Shown here piece after piece: positions 9,470 through 21,137 of a stretch of 64,000 bases of DNA (position 1 is the stretch's first letter; each line of letters begins with the position of its first letter). This DNA comes from Verrucomicrobiales bacterium (lineage in GTDB: Bacteria > Verrucomicrobiota > Verrucomicrobiia > Verrucomicrobiales > DEV007). The notes below the pieces were generated by a model. The model did not search any database, was not told the DNA's origin, and saw nothing but the letters and a program-made list of their open reading frames with translations. The stretch lies in NCBI GenBank assembly GCA_016795505.1, contig JAEUHH010000014.1:215293-279292 (forward strand), read 5' to 3'. A program made the position numbers and the translations under genes.

Positions 9470-10138
9470 ATGGCCGGGACAATGACGCGCAAGGCGGTGA
9501 TCTTCGATCTCGACGGCACCCTGCTGGACACGCTGGGAGACATCGCCGCGGCGGGCAATGCCGTGCTGCGCAAGCGCGGTCTGCCCGAGCACCCGGTGGA
9601 CGCTTTCCGGCAATTTGTCGGCGGTGGCATGGCAAATCTGGCGCGGCGGATTTTTCCTCCCGACCGGCAGCCGGCCGACGGACCCGAGCACGACAGTGCG
9701 CTCGCGGACTACAAGGCGGAGTATGCGACCCGTTGGCGCGACAGCACGGTGCCCTACGACGGCATTCCCGAACTGCTGGACGCCCTCGTGGAGCGGGAGG
9801 TAGCCCTGGCAGTGGTGTCGAACAAGGCCCAGATTTTCACCGAGCAGTGCATCGATGCCTACCTGGGGAACTGGCCCTGGCAGGTGGTGTTCGGCCAGCG
9901 CGAGGGCATTCCCCACAAGCCCGATCCGGCCGGGGCGACGGAGGCCGCCGCGCGACTCGGCGTGGCGCCAGAGGCGTGCCTTTTCGTGGGGGATTCCGGC
10001 GTCGACATGGAGACCGGCCGCCGGGCGGGAATGGAGCCAGTCGGCGTGCTGTGGGGCTTCCGGGGCGAAGCCGAACTGCGCGAGCGCGGCGCGGCGGGCC
10101 TGATCCGGCATCCGCTGGAGTTGCTCGACTGGCTGTGA
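9470..10138 (+). CDS. gph: HAD hydrolase, phosphoglycolate phosphatase-like
   Basis: A 222-residue haloacid dehalogenase-superfamily phosphatase. Motif I is FDLDGTLLDT with the nucleophilic aspartate, motif II is VVSNKA, the lysine lies in HKPDPAG, and motif IV is FVGDSGVDMETG. An alpha-helical cap sits between motifs I and II, as in Gph, which removes phosphate from 2-phosphoglycolate. Other small phosphoesters are possible substrates. Two ATG codons (9470 and 9482) could start the gene; the second would remove only four residues. It converges with the MBL hydrolase gene. Confidence 0.85.
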   Translation: MAGTMTRKAVIFDLDGTLLDTLGDIAAAGNAVLRKRGLPEHPVDAFRQFVGGGMANLARRIFPPDRQPADGPEHDSALADYKAEYATRWRDSTVPYDGIPELLDALVEREVALAVVSNKAQIFTEQCIDAYLGNWPWQVVFGQREGIPHKPDPAGATEAAARLGVAPEACLFVGDSGVDMETGRRAGMEPVGVLWGFRGEAELRERGAAGLIRHPLELLDWL

Positions 10139-10157
10139 CGATTTTGGGGGAGGCTAA

Positions 10158-10802
10158 CTAAAATTCCTGAAGGAACGGATTCGAGGCCCTTTCCCGTCCG
10201 ATGGTGGTTTCCGGGCCATGTCCGGGGAAGACGCGGGTCGCATCGGGGAGGCGGAAGAGCTTTTCCCGGATGCCCTCCAGCAACAGACCGTGGTTGCCAT
10301 GGGGAAAATCGGTTCGCCCGATCCCGCCGCGGAACAGGACATCGCCGCCAAAAAGCAGGGGCACGGGGAGTTCGTCGGCCGAGTCCGCCGGACGCGGCCG
10401 GTAGCAGAGGCTGTCGGGCGAGTGGCCCGGCACGTGGTCCAATGGGATGATCAGCCCGGCCAGATGGATTTCCCGCTCCCCGGCCAGGACGCGGTCCACG
10501 GAAAAGGGATCCAGTTCGAAGGGCCAGCCGATCGTTTCCTTCAGCAGCGTCTCAAGCGTGAGGTTGGCATCGGGCGGCGAGTGGGCCCAGATGGGACAGC
10601 CAAAGCGTTCGCGGACGGCCGCGGCATCGATGACGTGGTCGTAGTGCAGGTGCGTGAGTAGCAGGCCGTCGGGGGCCAGGCCGAGCGATTCCAGCCAGTC
10701 TGCGACGCCCTCCGGCGCGTCGATGAGCAGCCGGCCGCCGGGGTGGGTGATCAGGTAGCCGTTGGTCTGGAAATAGCCGCCGGTGTGGACATCGATTTTC
10801 AT
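10158..10802 (-). CDS. MBL-fold metallo-hydrolase (glyoxalase II-like)
   Basis: A 214-residue metallo-beta-lactamase-fold hydrolase. The zinc-binding motif appears as LTHLHYDHVIDA (HxHxDH), with further ligands in DHVPGHSPDS and the terminal VFPGHGPETTIG. The pattern matches YcbL/glyoxalase II-like enzymes that hydrolyse thioesters such as hydroxyacyl-glutathione; the substrate is not proven. The start at 10802 (MKIDVHTGG) gives the family length and removes a long non-homologous extension. It diverges from the tail-specific protease gene with 156 bp between. Confidence 0.85.
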   Translation of the reverse strand: MKIDVHTGGYFQTNGYLITHPGGRLLIDAPEGVADWLESLGLAPDGLLLTHLHYDHVIDAAAVRERFGCPIWAHSPPDANLTLETLLKETIGWPFELDPFSVDRVLAGEREIHLAGLIIPLDHVPGHSPDSLCYRPRPADSADELPVPLLFGGDVLFRGGIGRTDFPHGNHGLLLEGIREKLFRLPDATRVFPGHGPETTIGRERASNPFLQEF

Positions 10803-10958
10803 GGGTGGTGGGCGTTGGGGGCGTATTCCTGACAGAGACACCGCAGACGCGCCACAATTAACTTTTACCGGCCGGAGGTTGCGTGTTATTCTCCGAGGCT
10901 GCCGGGCGAAAGGCTCCGTTTTGCGCCCGGAAGATCCCGCATCCTGCCTACGTTCCCC

Positions 10959-13394
10959 ATGTTTCGGTCTCTTCCTGCCGCCACCATCCGCCGCACCAGC
11001 CGCGGAATGGCCACCCTCATCCTCGCCGCCGCCGCGCTTTCCGTGACTCCCGCCGCGCGGGCACAGACCGACTATGGCGAGATCGCCCTGCGGGTCACCG
11101 AGATGCTGGAGGAGGAGCACTACCTGCGCCAGTCCTTCGATGACAAGATGTCAGAGCGCCTGCTGGATATCTACATCGAATACCTCGATTTTGGCCGCGT
11201 ATACTTCACCCAGGAGGACATCGACCGGTTTTACAGCGAGTACCGCACCACCCTCGACGACGGCATCCGAAACCGCGAGATCGGGGCCGCCTACGACATC
11301 TACGGCATCTACAAGGAGCGCGTCCGCTCCCGCGTGGCTCTGGTGAAGGAATTGCTCGACAAGAAGGACGAGTTTCACTTCGACTCGGATCGCTCCGTGC
11401 AAATCAGCCGGAAGGACTCCCCGTGGTTCAAGGATGGCAAAGACTACGAGGACAAATGGCACGATCTCATCGAGGCCGAGGTCCTGCAGGAAACCCTGCG
11501 CCGCGAGGCTGCGGATCGAGCCAAGCGTGAGAAGGAATCCAAGGTGAAGGAAATCCGCCCCCTCGATTCCGAAGCCAAGCCCGAAGCCGGTGCCGCGCCG
11601 AAGGCCGCGCCCGACGCCGACGCTTCCAGCGAGGAAAAGGACGACGCCGCCAAAGTGGCTGAAACCCCAGCCGCCACCAAAGGCGAAAAGAAGGAGGAAA
11701 CGCCCCAGGAGATCATCCTCAAGCGCTACGACCGCATCCTCGACAGTGTGAACGACAACGACGCGGAAGACGTTGCCGTCATGTTCATCAAGTCCCTGTC
11801 GCGCGCCTACGATCCACACTCGGAGTATTTCTCCCAGTCGCAATACGACAATTTCCGCATCCAGATGAACAAGTCGCTGGAGGGCATCGGCGCCATGCTC
11901 CAGGAGGAAGAGGACGGCAGCGCCTCCATCCAGGGCCTCGTCGTTGGTGGTCCCGCCCACAAAGCCGGTGAGTTGCAGGTGCTGGATCGCATTGTCGGCG
12001 TTGGTCAGAGCCAGGACGGCGAAATGGTCGACACCATCGGGATGAAGTTGAACGATGTGGTCGATCTCATCCGCGGCGAAAAAGGCAGCGTCGTCCGTCT
12101 CAAGGTGATCCCGGCCGATGCTCCTGCCGGCTCCCAAACCAAGGAAATCTCCATCGTCCGTGACAAGGTGGATCTGAAGGACAGCCTCGCGTCCGCCGAG
12201 TTGATCGAAACCAAGGACGAAGCCGGCAAGCCGCTCAAACTCGGCTGGATCAATCTCCTCTCGTTCTACAGCGACATGGATGGCGGTCAGACCAGCACCA
12301 CTGCCGATGTGCAGCGGCTGGTGAATCGCCTGATGCGCGAAGGCATGCAGGGCCTCGTCGTGGATCTGCGCGACAATGGCGGCGGCTCGCTCGAGGAAGC
12401 CATCAACATGACCGGCTTGTTCATTCCCCGCGGACCCGTGGTGCAGTCCCGCGACTGGGAGGGGCGCGTGGATTTCAAGGAATCACGCAACAAGGACGCC
12501 CTTTGGAGCGGGCCGCTCGTGGTCCTGACGAATCACTCCAGTGCCTCGGCCAGCGAAATTTTTGCGGCCGCGCTTCAGGACTATCGCCGCGCACTGATCG
12601 TCGGCGAATCGTCCACTTTCGGCAAAGGCACCGTGCAGCAGCTCCGCCCGGTCCAGGCCGCCCGCCTGCTGCTGCCTTTCCGCGGCGCTGGCGTGCAGAA
12701 TGGAGCCCTGAAACTCACCATTCAGACATTCTTCCGCATCGATGGGACCTCGACCCAACTTCACGGGGTCATTCCCGAGCTCATGCTCCCGTCCACCAAT
12801 GATGTCCTCGATATCGGCGAGGACGCCCTGACCCACCCGCTCAAGGTCGATCCAATCGATCCCCAGCCTTACGAAAAGGTGGCCAAGGAGCCATTCCCCA
12901 TCGATGCCCTCACCGCCCGCATGAAGCAGCGCATCGGCCAGGATCAGGAATTCAAATACGTCCTCGAAGACATCACTGAGGCCAAGAAGCGCATCGAGGA
13001 AAACCTCGTCTCCATCAATCGGGCCACCCGCGAGGCGGAGACCGCCGAACTCGAAGCCAAGCGCGACGCCCGCAAGGCCGAGCGGATCGAACGCTTTGCC
13101 AAGGTTCGCGAGGCGGAAAAAGGCCTTTTCACCGTTTACGCCCTGACCCAGGACAATGTGAATCAGGAAAAGCTGCCCCTGCGCTCCGAGATTTCCGACG
13201 AGGAATCCAGCGGCATGATGATGGGCAAGAAAAAGAAGGAAGAGCAGGAAGAGGAAGACGCCTTGGAGTATCCCCACGGCTTCGATCCCTACAAGCGCGA
13301 GACGTTGAATATCCTCGTCGACTTCATCGCCGCCCAGACTTCCGACAAGCCCCTGACCACCACCGTCACGCCTCCCGCGACCGTGAAGAACTGA
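10959..13394 (+). CDS. prc: tail-specific (C-terminal processing) S41 protease
   Basis: An 811-residue periplasmic serine protease of the Prc/Tsp class. A signal peptide ends near residue 35 (TPAARAQ). An N-terminal helical domain, a PDZ domain (about residues 290-390) and the S41 peptidase core follow. The catalytic serine lies in NHSSASASEIF near residue 528 and the lysine in TFGKGTVQ near residue 555. The C-terminal DUF3340-type helical region is present. Prc cleaves proteins with nonpolar C-termini and trims periplasmic and peptidoglycan-associated proteins. A low-complexity Glu/Ala/Lys insertion (residues about 188-247) separates the N-terminal domain from the PDZ. Monocistronic; a repeat-rich space follows. 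Confidence 0.93.
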   Translation: MFRSLPAATIRRTSRGMATLILAAAALSVTPAARAQTDYGEIALRVTEMLEEEHYLRQSFDDKMSERLLDIYIEYLDFGRVYFTQEDIDRFYSEYRTTLDDGIRNREIGAAYDIYGIYKERVRSRVALVKELLDKKDEFHFDSDRSVQISRKDSPWFKDGKDYEDKWHDLIEAEVLQETLRREAADRAKREKESKVKEIRPLDSEAKPEAGAAPKAAPDADASSEEKDDAAKVAETPAATKGEKKEETPQEIILKRYDRILDSVNDNDAEDVAVMFIKSLSRAYDPHSEYFSQSQYDNFRIQMNKSLEGIGAMLQEEEDGSASIQGLVVGGPAHKAGELQVLDRIVGVGQSQDGEMVDTIGMKLNDVVDLIRGEKGSVVRLKVIPADAPAGSQTKEISIVRDKVDLKDSLASAELIETKDEAGKPLKLGWINLLSFYSDMDGGQTSTTADVQRLVNRLMREGMQGLVVDLRDNGGGSLEEAINMTGLFIPRGPVVQSRDWEGRVDFKESRNKDALWSGPLVVLTNHSSASASEIFAAALQDYRRALIVGESSTFGKGTVQQLRPVQAARLLLPFRGAGVQNGALKLTIQTFFRIDGTSTQLHGVIPELMLPSTNDVLDIGEDALTHPLKVDPIDPQPYEKVAKEPFPIDALTARMKQRIGQDQEFKYVLEDITEAKKRIEENLVSINRATREAETAELEAKRDARKAERIERFAKVREAEKGLFTVYALTQDNVNQEKLPLRSEISDEESSGMMMGKKKKEEQEEEDALEYPHGFDPYKRETLNILVDFIAAQTSDKPLTTTVTPPATVKN

Positions 13395-13506
13395 TTCGGT
13401 TCGTCGGCGATCGTTGGAAGGGTGTCGCCAGAGGTTTCCTCGGGCCATTCGGCTCGGCGCCCCTCTTTGTGGGGCTCCGCAGCGGCCAAAATGGGGCTTC
13501 GTACCG

Positions 13507-13640
13507 CCCACTTCGAGCCGGAGGCTCGACGGAAATAAGCCGGTGGCGCCAGCCACCGGAAACCGTCTCAAAATCAAAGAGCGCCCCGGAGGGGCGCCAA
13601 CCTGCGGACGCCGGGTGTGGGTGGCTGCCGTGGAAACCCA
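13507..13640. repeat. repeat block A, copy 1
   Basis: A 134-bp block, nearly identical to 14054-14187 (offset 547 bp). It carries two hairpins, CCGGTGGC/GCCACCGG and GCGCCCC/GGGGCGC, and the word GGAAATAAGCC (inverse of GGCTTATTTCC). Confidence 0.85.
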
Positions 13641-13677
13641 TCCGCCGCCCCTGCCGGGGCGGACGGGTATTGGTGGA

Positions 13678-13750
13678 CCGGAACCCGGTGGCTGTCGCCA
13701 CCGGCTTATTTCCGCGAAGCCTCCGTCTCCGTCTCCGGAAGATGGGCCTA
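13678..13750. repeat. repeat block C, copy 1
   Basis: A 73-bp block similar to 14316-14388 with several substitutions. It begins with the palindrome CCGGTGGCTGTCGCCACCGG, followed here by CTTATTTCCGCGAAGCC. Confidence 0.75.
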
Positions 13751-13836
13751 CGGCAGCTCGACCGCCGCAGAAGATGGGCCGACGGAAGATCTCGCAACTC
13801 GAAGACTGGCCCGAAAACAAGTGAGGCGGTCCGCCA

Positions 13837-13970
13837 AAACCCACCGGGACCGCAGGCGTCCCGCCTGCCCCGGAGCCCATGGTGGTTGGTCGGGGTTGCT
13901 GGGCCCACCAAGACGCCTGTCGTCCCGGAGTGTTATCCTTTCCCTTCGAGCATCACGCGACATTCCCTGG
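13837..13970. repeat. repeat block B, copy 1
   Basis: A 134-bp block almost identical to 14181-14314 (offset 344 bp), containing the palindrome CAGGCGTCCCGCCTG. Confidence 0.85.
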
Positions 13971-14053
13971 CATTCGGTTCTGCAAAAGTTCCTGCGTTCT
14001 CCCATCAACCGACCGTCACCTCGCATCACAACGTGCTCATCACCCGGCATCCA

Positions 14054-14187
14054 CCCACTTCGAGCCGGAGGCTCGACGGAAATAAGCCGGTGGCGCCAGC
14101 CACCGGAAACCGCCCCAAAATCAAAGAGCGCCCCGGAGGGGCGCCAACCTGCGGACGCCGGGTGTGGGTGGCTGCCGTGGAAACCCA
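14054..14187. repeat. repeat block A, copy 2
   Basis: Second copy of block A. It runs directly into block B copy 2, with seven bases shared, whereas the first copies of A and B are separated by block C. Confidence 0.85.
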
Positions 14188-14314
14188 CCGGGACCGCAGG
14201 CGTCCCGCCTGCCCCAGAGCTCATGGTGGTTGGTCGGGGCTGCTGGGCCCACCAAGACGCCTGTCGTCCCGGAGTGTTATCCTTTCCCTTCGAGCATCAC
14301 GCGACATTCCCTGG
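14181..14314. repeat. repeat block B, copy 2
   Basis: Second copy of block B, with only a few substitutions against 13837-13970. Confidence 0.85.
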
Positions 14315-14315
14315 C

Positions 14316-14388
14316 CCGGAACCCGGTGGCTGTCGCCACCGGCTCATCGCCGCGAAGCCTCCGGCTCCGTCCCCGGAAGATGGGCCTC
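14316..14388. repeat. repeat block C, copy 2
   Basis: Second, more diverged copy of block C. The CTTATTTCC word of copy 1 reads CTCATCGCC here, while the flanking stems are kept. Confidence 0.7.
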
Positions 14389-14422
14389 CGCGGAAGATGA
14401 TCGCCCCGGAAGACAGGCGCCT

Positions 14423-14486
14423 CAGAAGCTCGACTGCCAACAGAAGCTCGACCGCCAACAGAAGCTCGACCGCCAACAGAAGCTCA
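14423..14486. repeat. 18-bp tandem repeat, about 3.5 copies
   Basis: The unit CAGAAGCTCGACCGCCAA occurs three times head to tail (first copy with one substitution) followed by a partial fourth, just downstream of the beta-barrel gene stop codon. Confidence 0.85.
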
Positions 14487-14498
14487 GGCACTGCCGTC

Positions 14499-15713
14499 TC
14501 AGAATGACGTGCTTGCGGCCACGCTCACCCGGTGACGGTCGTAGTCGCGGGAATTGTCATCCGACGAGTAGTCGGAAAATTGATAGCCCGTGGTGAGGTC
14601 CAGATTCGGCAGCAACGCGTAGGTGACTTCGGCATGGGCCTGCAGGCCGCGCTCCGAGACATCGGCCGCCGAGCCGGATCCTTCCAGTTGGCTGTCCACG
14701 TAAGCCACACCTGCCGAGGCGCCGAGGCGATCATTGAGGCGGTGTGTCACCGTCACCCCGGTTCGGACCGAGTAGCGGTGGTCAAAGCCAAACACCTCGT
14801 TGTTCTCCAGCCCCGCGCGGGCCAGCCAGCGCAGCGAGGTCGCGTCGGTCAGTTGATAGAGCAGCGAGGCCTCCGCGTAGGGCTTCCAGATGCCCGCCAG
14901 CGCGTCGTAGTCGCGATACTCGGCGCCACCCAGCAAAGTCAGCAGGGCCGCATCGCCAAACTGCTGGTCCACGCCGGCCAGCACATGATGCGAGGTCGAG
15001 TCCAGCGCCACATTGTCGTAGTTCGTCACGCCGAACCGGTACTCCGCTTTGGCCGTGGTCTGTTCATTCCACGCAAATCGCAGTTGCTGCCCGACGGTGT
15101 GGGAAAAGCGGTCCTCCGTCTGTGCCAGGCGACCCGACTCGAAGCCGATGCCTTCCGCCGTGTAGCTGGTCACCGACGTGAGCCGGTTGGTCAGGCTCAG
15201 CCACAGCGCCGCGCGGTTGTAGAAGTAAAGGTATTGGTCGTCGCGCAGGGCCGAGGAGGCCGCGACCATGAAGTCCGGCTCCACCTCCCAGGCGATCATG
15301 GCATTGTTCGTCATGCTCACCCGATTGTCGAAGCGGTGGGCAAAATCGGCATTGAGCCGGGAATTGTAGACCATGTCATCCAGCGTGCCGCCACCGGCCT
15401 CCTGTTTCAGACCGGCAAAGGAAAAGCGCAGGTCGAACCGCGTGTGCGGCGTCACGTAGGCATAGCGGAGCGAGGCCCGACCGCCGTAAAACGCGGTCTT
15501 CTCCCGGGCGGCGCCGGGTGCGGTGTTCGCATTGCTGTCATATCCAGCCCAGGCGCCGAAGGCGACCTTCAGGGGAATGGCCTTGGTCACCTTGGACCCT
15601 TCGTTTCCGATCCCCAGCAGCCCTTGCGCGATCGAATCGACCGGCGGGACGGCCGCAACAACAGCCGCCACGGCCAATAGGCCGCTGAAAAAGGGAAAGG
15701 AAGAGGCGCGCAT
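14499..15713 (-). CDS. outer-membrane beta-barrel protein
   Basis: A 404-residue secreted protein with a signal peptide (about residues 1-30) and then alternating aromatic/polar strands throughout, ending in phenylalanine (AASTSF), the C-terminal signature recognised by the BAM machinery. Repeated turns such as AGYDSNANTAPG and VTNYDNVALD are typical of the BBP2-type putative beta-barrel porins common in Verrucomicrobia. A role as porin or surface protein is inferred from fold only. The promoter side is A+T-rich (15720-15800). No partner genes are adjacent. Confidence 0.8.
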   Translation of the reverse strand: MRASSFPFFSGLLAVAAVVAAVPPVDSIAQGLLGIGNEGSKVTKAIPLKVAFGAWAGYDSNANTAPGAAREKTAFYGGRASLRYAYVTPHTRFDLRFSFAGLKQEAGGGTLDDMVYNSRLNADFAHRFDNRVSMTNNAMIAWEVEPDFMVAASSALRDDQYLYFYNRAALWLSLTNRLTSVTSYTAEGIGFESGRLAQTEDRFSHTVGQQLRFAWNEQTTAKAEYRFGVTNYDNVALDSTSHHVLAGVDQQFGDAALLTLLGGAEYRDYDALAGIWKPYAEASLLYQLTDATSLRWLARAGLENNEVFGFDHRYSVRTGVTVTHRLNDRLGASAGVAYVDSQLEGSGSAADVSERGLQAHAEVTYALLPNLDLTTGYQFSDYSSDDNSRDYDRHRVSVAASTSF

Positions 15714-15817
15714 AGCAGGTCGGAGTTCCAGATTTTATGGGAATTATAACAAAGTTTTCAATCTCGGCAATTTTTAATTAACTATTTTTAAATTTTTTGC
15801 TCAATCTCCGGCCAAAT

Positions 15818-15846
15818 GAAAAACCCGCGCCCTTGCGGACGCGGGT
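15818..15846 (-). terminator. rho-independent terminator downstream of the 277-aa secreted protein gene
   Basis: Read on the minus strand, the perfect stem ACCCGCG/CGCGGGT (15840-15846 with 15823-15829) and a ten-base loop are followed by a run of five T residues. It lies about 70 bp after the stop codon of the gene at 15914-16747. Confidence 0.85.
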
Positions 15847-15913
15847 CTCTCGGGTGTCGGTTTGGTGTGGTGATGAAAACAGACGGGACCGAATGGAAGC
15901 GGGCGGGAGAGCC

Positions 15914-16747
15914 TCAGGAATCCTGGTTCGGCGCGGGAATGCCGCCAAAGGGCGAGCTGAAATAGAGATCGATCGGTTGATCCACCTCCGGCAATGAAGG
16001 CAGCGCCAGCACCGGCAGGCCCCGGCTGAAAAAGCCCTTCTTGGTCGCCTTTTCCTCTTCCAGCGGTGGCGGGGGGATGATTTTTTCACCCGCATCCGGA
16101 GCCCCGGCGGTCGCGAGATCGGAAGGCTTGTCGACCACGCCGTCGTGGAGCAGCTCCCACGGGCCATCGTCATTCTGGCCGTCGATATTCAGATACGGAT
16201 TGTCGCCAGCGGCAGCGGCGGCGATCTGCGGGTCCGTGGCGGGAGCCGGAGCCGGCTTGGGTTTCGGAGTAGGCGCCGGCGCGGGAGCCGGGATCGGCGC
16301 CGGGGCCTGCACCGGAGAATTCGCGACCTCCCAGGCCGGCTTCGATGCCGGATCGGCCGGTTTCAGGCGCGGCGTCTTTTCATCAAAAGCATCGGCAAAG
16401 GCCGCCCGCACCGAGTCTGCGTACTTCGGCGAGGCCGATACCGCCGATTCGGCGATCTCCGGGGCCTGCTTCGGGGCATTGGTCACGGCCACATAGACGA
16501 TCTTCTTCACCGTGTCGGCATCCGCCTTGCTGGCTTCGATCGCCGTCTTCACCAGCGAGCCGACGCAGTGACCGCCGTTGGCAATCACCGCGTCCTCCAG
16601 CAGCGTCAGGACGTGGCCGGGCGCCGATTCCACGTTTTTCCGCAGTTGGTCGACAACCGGGCGGCAATCGATTTCCTCCGCGGCCACACAGACGGCGGGA
16701 AGCGACAGCAGGGCGACCGCGAGGGCGGAACGGGTCAGAGTTTTCAT
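15914..16747 (-). CDS. secreted hypothetical protein with Pro/Ala-rich middle
   Basis: A 277-residue protein of unknown function. A signal peptide (MKTLTRSALAVALLSLPAVC) is followed by an alpha-helical region of about 130 residues with two cysteines. Next comes a Pro/Ala repeat (PAPIPAPAPAPTPKPKPAPA) and a tail ending near FSSPFGGIPAPNQDS. The layout suggests an exported helical domain tethered by a flexible linker. Start 16747 is fixed by the signal peptide. tRNA-Gly lies directly upstream on the same strand, and a strong terminator follows the gene. Confidence 0.65.
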   Translation of the reverse strand: MKTLTRSALAVALLSLPAVCVAAEEIDCRPVVDQLRKNVESAPGHVLTLLEDAVIANGGHCVGSLVKTAIEASKADADTVKKIVYVAVTNAPKQAPEIAESAVSASPKYADSVRAAFADAFDEKTPRLKPADPASKPAWEVANSPVQAPAPIPAPAPAPTPKPKPAPAPATDPQIAAAAAGDNPYLNIDGQNDDGPWELLHDGVVDKPSDLATAGAPDAGEKIIPPPPLEEEKATKKGFFSRGLPVLALPSLPEVDQPIDLYFSSPFGGIPAPNQDS

Positions 16748-16830
16748 GATCAGCGGGCGGATGGGCTCGTCCCGGAGAGGGATCAAGCCGGCAAAACGGG
16801 GAGATGTCTCGATGAGATGAAGCGAAAAAG

Positions 16831-16904
<74 letters not shown>

Positions 16905-17328
16905 AGCCTCATCGAGAATATTACAGAAATTATGATAATTTCAATAAACTTTTTAAGTTTTTGAAATTTCATGGCCCGGAAGCCTTCCATTTCTGCACTG
17001 TTCTCCCTCCCGTTGCCGGGTGGATCAGCCGCGCTGTAAGCGGTAGTAAAGCGCGAAATTGGTTCGTGCCAACCGGTTTTTCCGCCCTCCCGAACCCGGA
17101 ACCGGGGAGGGGAGAAAAATCGGCGCCGGCTTGCACTTGCGGTTGTGGGGCGAGCCAAAGCCTCTACAATTATCGCCCGTCGGGCGCGGCCATTGGCGCG
17201 ATCCCGATGCAACAGGGTTGGATCTCCGATCAGACAGGGTCTCATCGGAATCCAGCCTAAAACAGATTCCTGTTCAATCCTGTTAATCCTGTCCAAAAAT
17301 CCCGTTAATCCTGTCGCCCATCCCACCC
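16905..17328. other. intergenic leader of the aconitase gene
   Basis: This 424-bp space holds an A+T-rich stretch (about 16910-16975) next to tRNA-Gly. The 19-bp word at 17206-17224 is shared, inverted, with 6999-7017. Two exact copies of GTTAATCCTGTC lie at 17282-17293 and 17304-17315 just before the aconitase start. No coding sequence is convincing. Confidence 0.6.
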
Positions 17329-20112
<2,784 letters not shown>

Positions 20113-20130
20113 ACTACACGGACCGGCGCT

Positions 20131-21123
20131 TCAGGGGGCGGGACGTTCGTCCGGCCGGCTGAAGCCGTCGATCACGTTGCCCTCGCCATCATCCCGCACC
20201 GATCGCGCCCCGGGCGGAGTGAACCGGTTTTCCGCGACGACGTTGTCGTTCGCGAAATCGCGGTTGTCGAGGCTGCTGCCGAAGGGATAGCCATCGTCGA
20301 GGTGACAGTAGGTCCGCCGTCCGTTCCGTGATCCGAGCCAGATCGCGTAGTCGCGGAAGCCGAGAGTGGAGAGGGCGAAGTCGTTGTCGCGGATGATGTT
20401 TTCCCGCGGAGTCTGGTGCCGTACCGTGCCGCCTTCCCCGCAGTTCCGGTAGAGGTAGATGCCTCCATGATCGATCCGCTCGAAGCGGTTGCCTTCGATG
20501 CGGTTCTTCGCGGAGCCATCGACGCAGATCACTTCCCGGTAGCATTTTACGGCGAAGTCATTGTTGCGGATTGTGTGGTTTCCACTCTCGGCGTCGAGGT
20601 AGATGGCACCGGCGACGCTCCAGCCGGTGAAAACACAGTCCTCGATCGTGGCTTCGGTTGTGCCCGGCGCGAGGTAGATGGGCATGGCGCGCTCTGCCAC
20701 GATCTCGAGATGGGAGATCACGACACCCCACGGGGCCGCTTCGCGGGCGCGTCCTGTGTGTCCGAGGCGGGTCGAAGACTCCCTCACGCCCTCCGCTTCT
20801 CCGTTCCGCCCGAGACCGATGACACGGATGGAGCCTCGCAGCTTTCCGTTCCTGATGACCACTCCGTCCGGCCGTTCCCAGCGACCGTCCTTCCATTCCG
20901 ATTGAATGACGATCTCCGTGAGACGGCCTTCGTTGATCCAACCTCCGCCGCCGTCGAGGATGTGTCCACGGCCGGCGCCGCCGGAGATGATGAGGCGCTG
21001 GCTCTCCGGCCGGGGAGAGAACTGCTTCATGAATGCCGATGGCGAGATCAGATAAAAGATCGCCGCTGCCAGGACGAGAGTCGACAGACAGACGACAAGC
21101 AGCTTCCAACGACGAGCTTTCAT
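20131..21123 (-). CDS. membrane-anchored right-handed beta-helix protein
   Basis: A 330-residue protein with one N-terminal transmembrane or uncleaved signal segment (LLVVCLSTLVLAAAIFYLIS) followed by a pectin-lyase-like parallel beta-helix. Repeating rungs such as NHTIRNNDFAV, KNRIEGNRFERI, RENIIRDNDFALS and NDNVVAENRF show the NxI/VxxNxF periodicity of that fold. Such proteins bind or cleave polysaccharides or act as surface proteins; no catalytic residues can be assigned. The start at 21123 (MKARRWK) places the hydrophobic segment at the N-terminus. It follows the 126-aa membrane protein gene by 14 bp, so co-transcription is likely. Confidence 0.75.
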   Translation of the reverse strand: MKARRWKLLVVCLSTLVLAAAIFYLISPSAFMKQFSPRPESQRLIISGGAGRGHILDGGGGWINEGRLTEIVIQSEWKDGRWERPDGVVIRNGKLRGSIRVIGLGRNGEAEGVRESSTRLGHTGRAREAAPWGVVISHLEIVAERAMPIYLAPGTTEATIEDCVFTGWSVAGAIYLDAESGNHTIRNNDFAVKCYREVICVDGSAKNRIEGNRFERIDHGGIYLYRNCGEGGTVRHQTPRENIIRDNDFALSTLGFRDYAIWLGSRNGRRTYCHLDDGYPFGSSLDNRDFANDNVVAENRFTPPGARSVRDDGEGNVIDGFSRPDERPAP

Positions 21124-21137
21124 GGCATTAGCCGCAT

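Larger units (their letters stand above)
13395..14498. other. 1.1 kb gene-free space filled with palindromic repeats
   Basis: No convincing coding sequence is seen between prc and the beta-barrel gene. The space is built almost entirely from short G+C-rich palindromes arranged in three repeated blocks (A, B and C, listed separately) plus an 18-bp tandem repeat. Examples are CCGGTGGC/GCCACCGG, GCGCCCC/GGGGCGC and CAGGCG..CGCCTG. Open frames through this area are by-products of the repeats. Confidence 0.8.

Noticed and set aside
14423..14486. Tandem repeat considered as a CRISPR array
   Set aside because: Units are directly adjacent with no spacers, and there are no cas genes.
13469..14596. 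Long + strand frames through the repeat array
   Set aside because: They exist because repeat blocks lack stops in one frame; residues are repetitive Arg/Pro/Gly with no start context.
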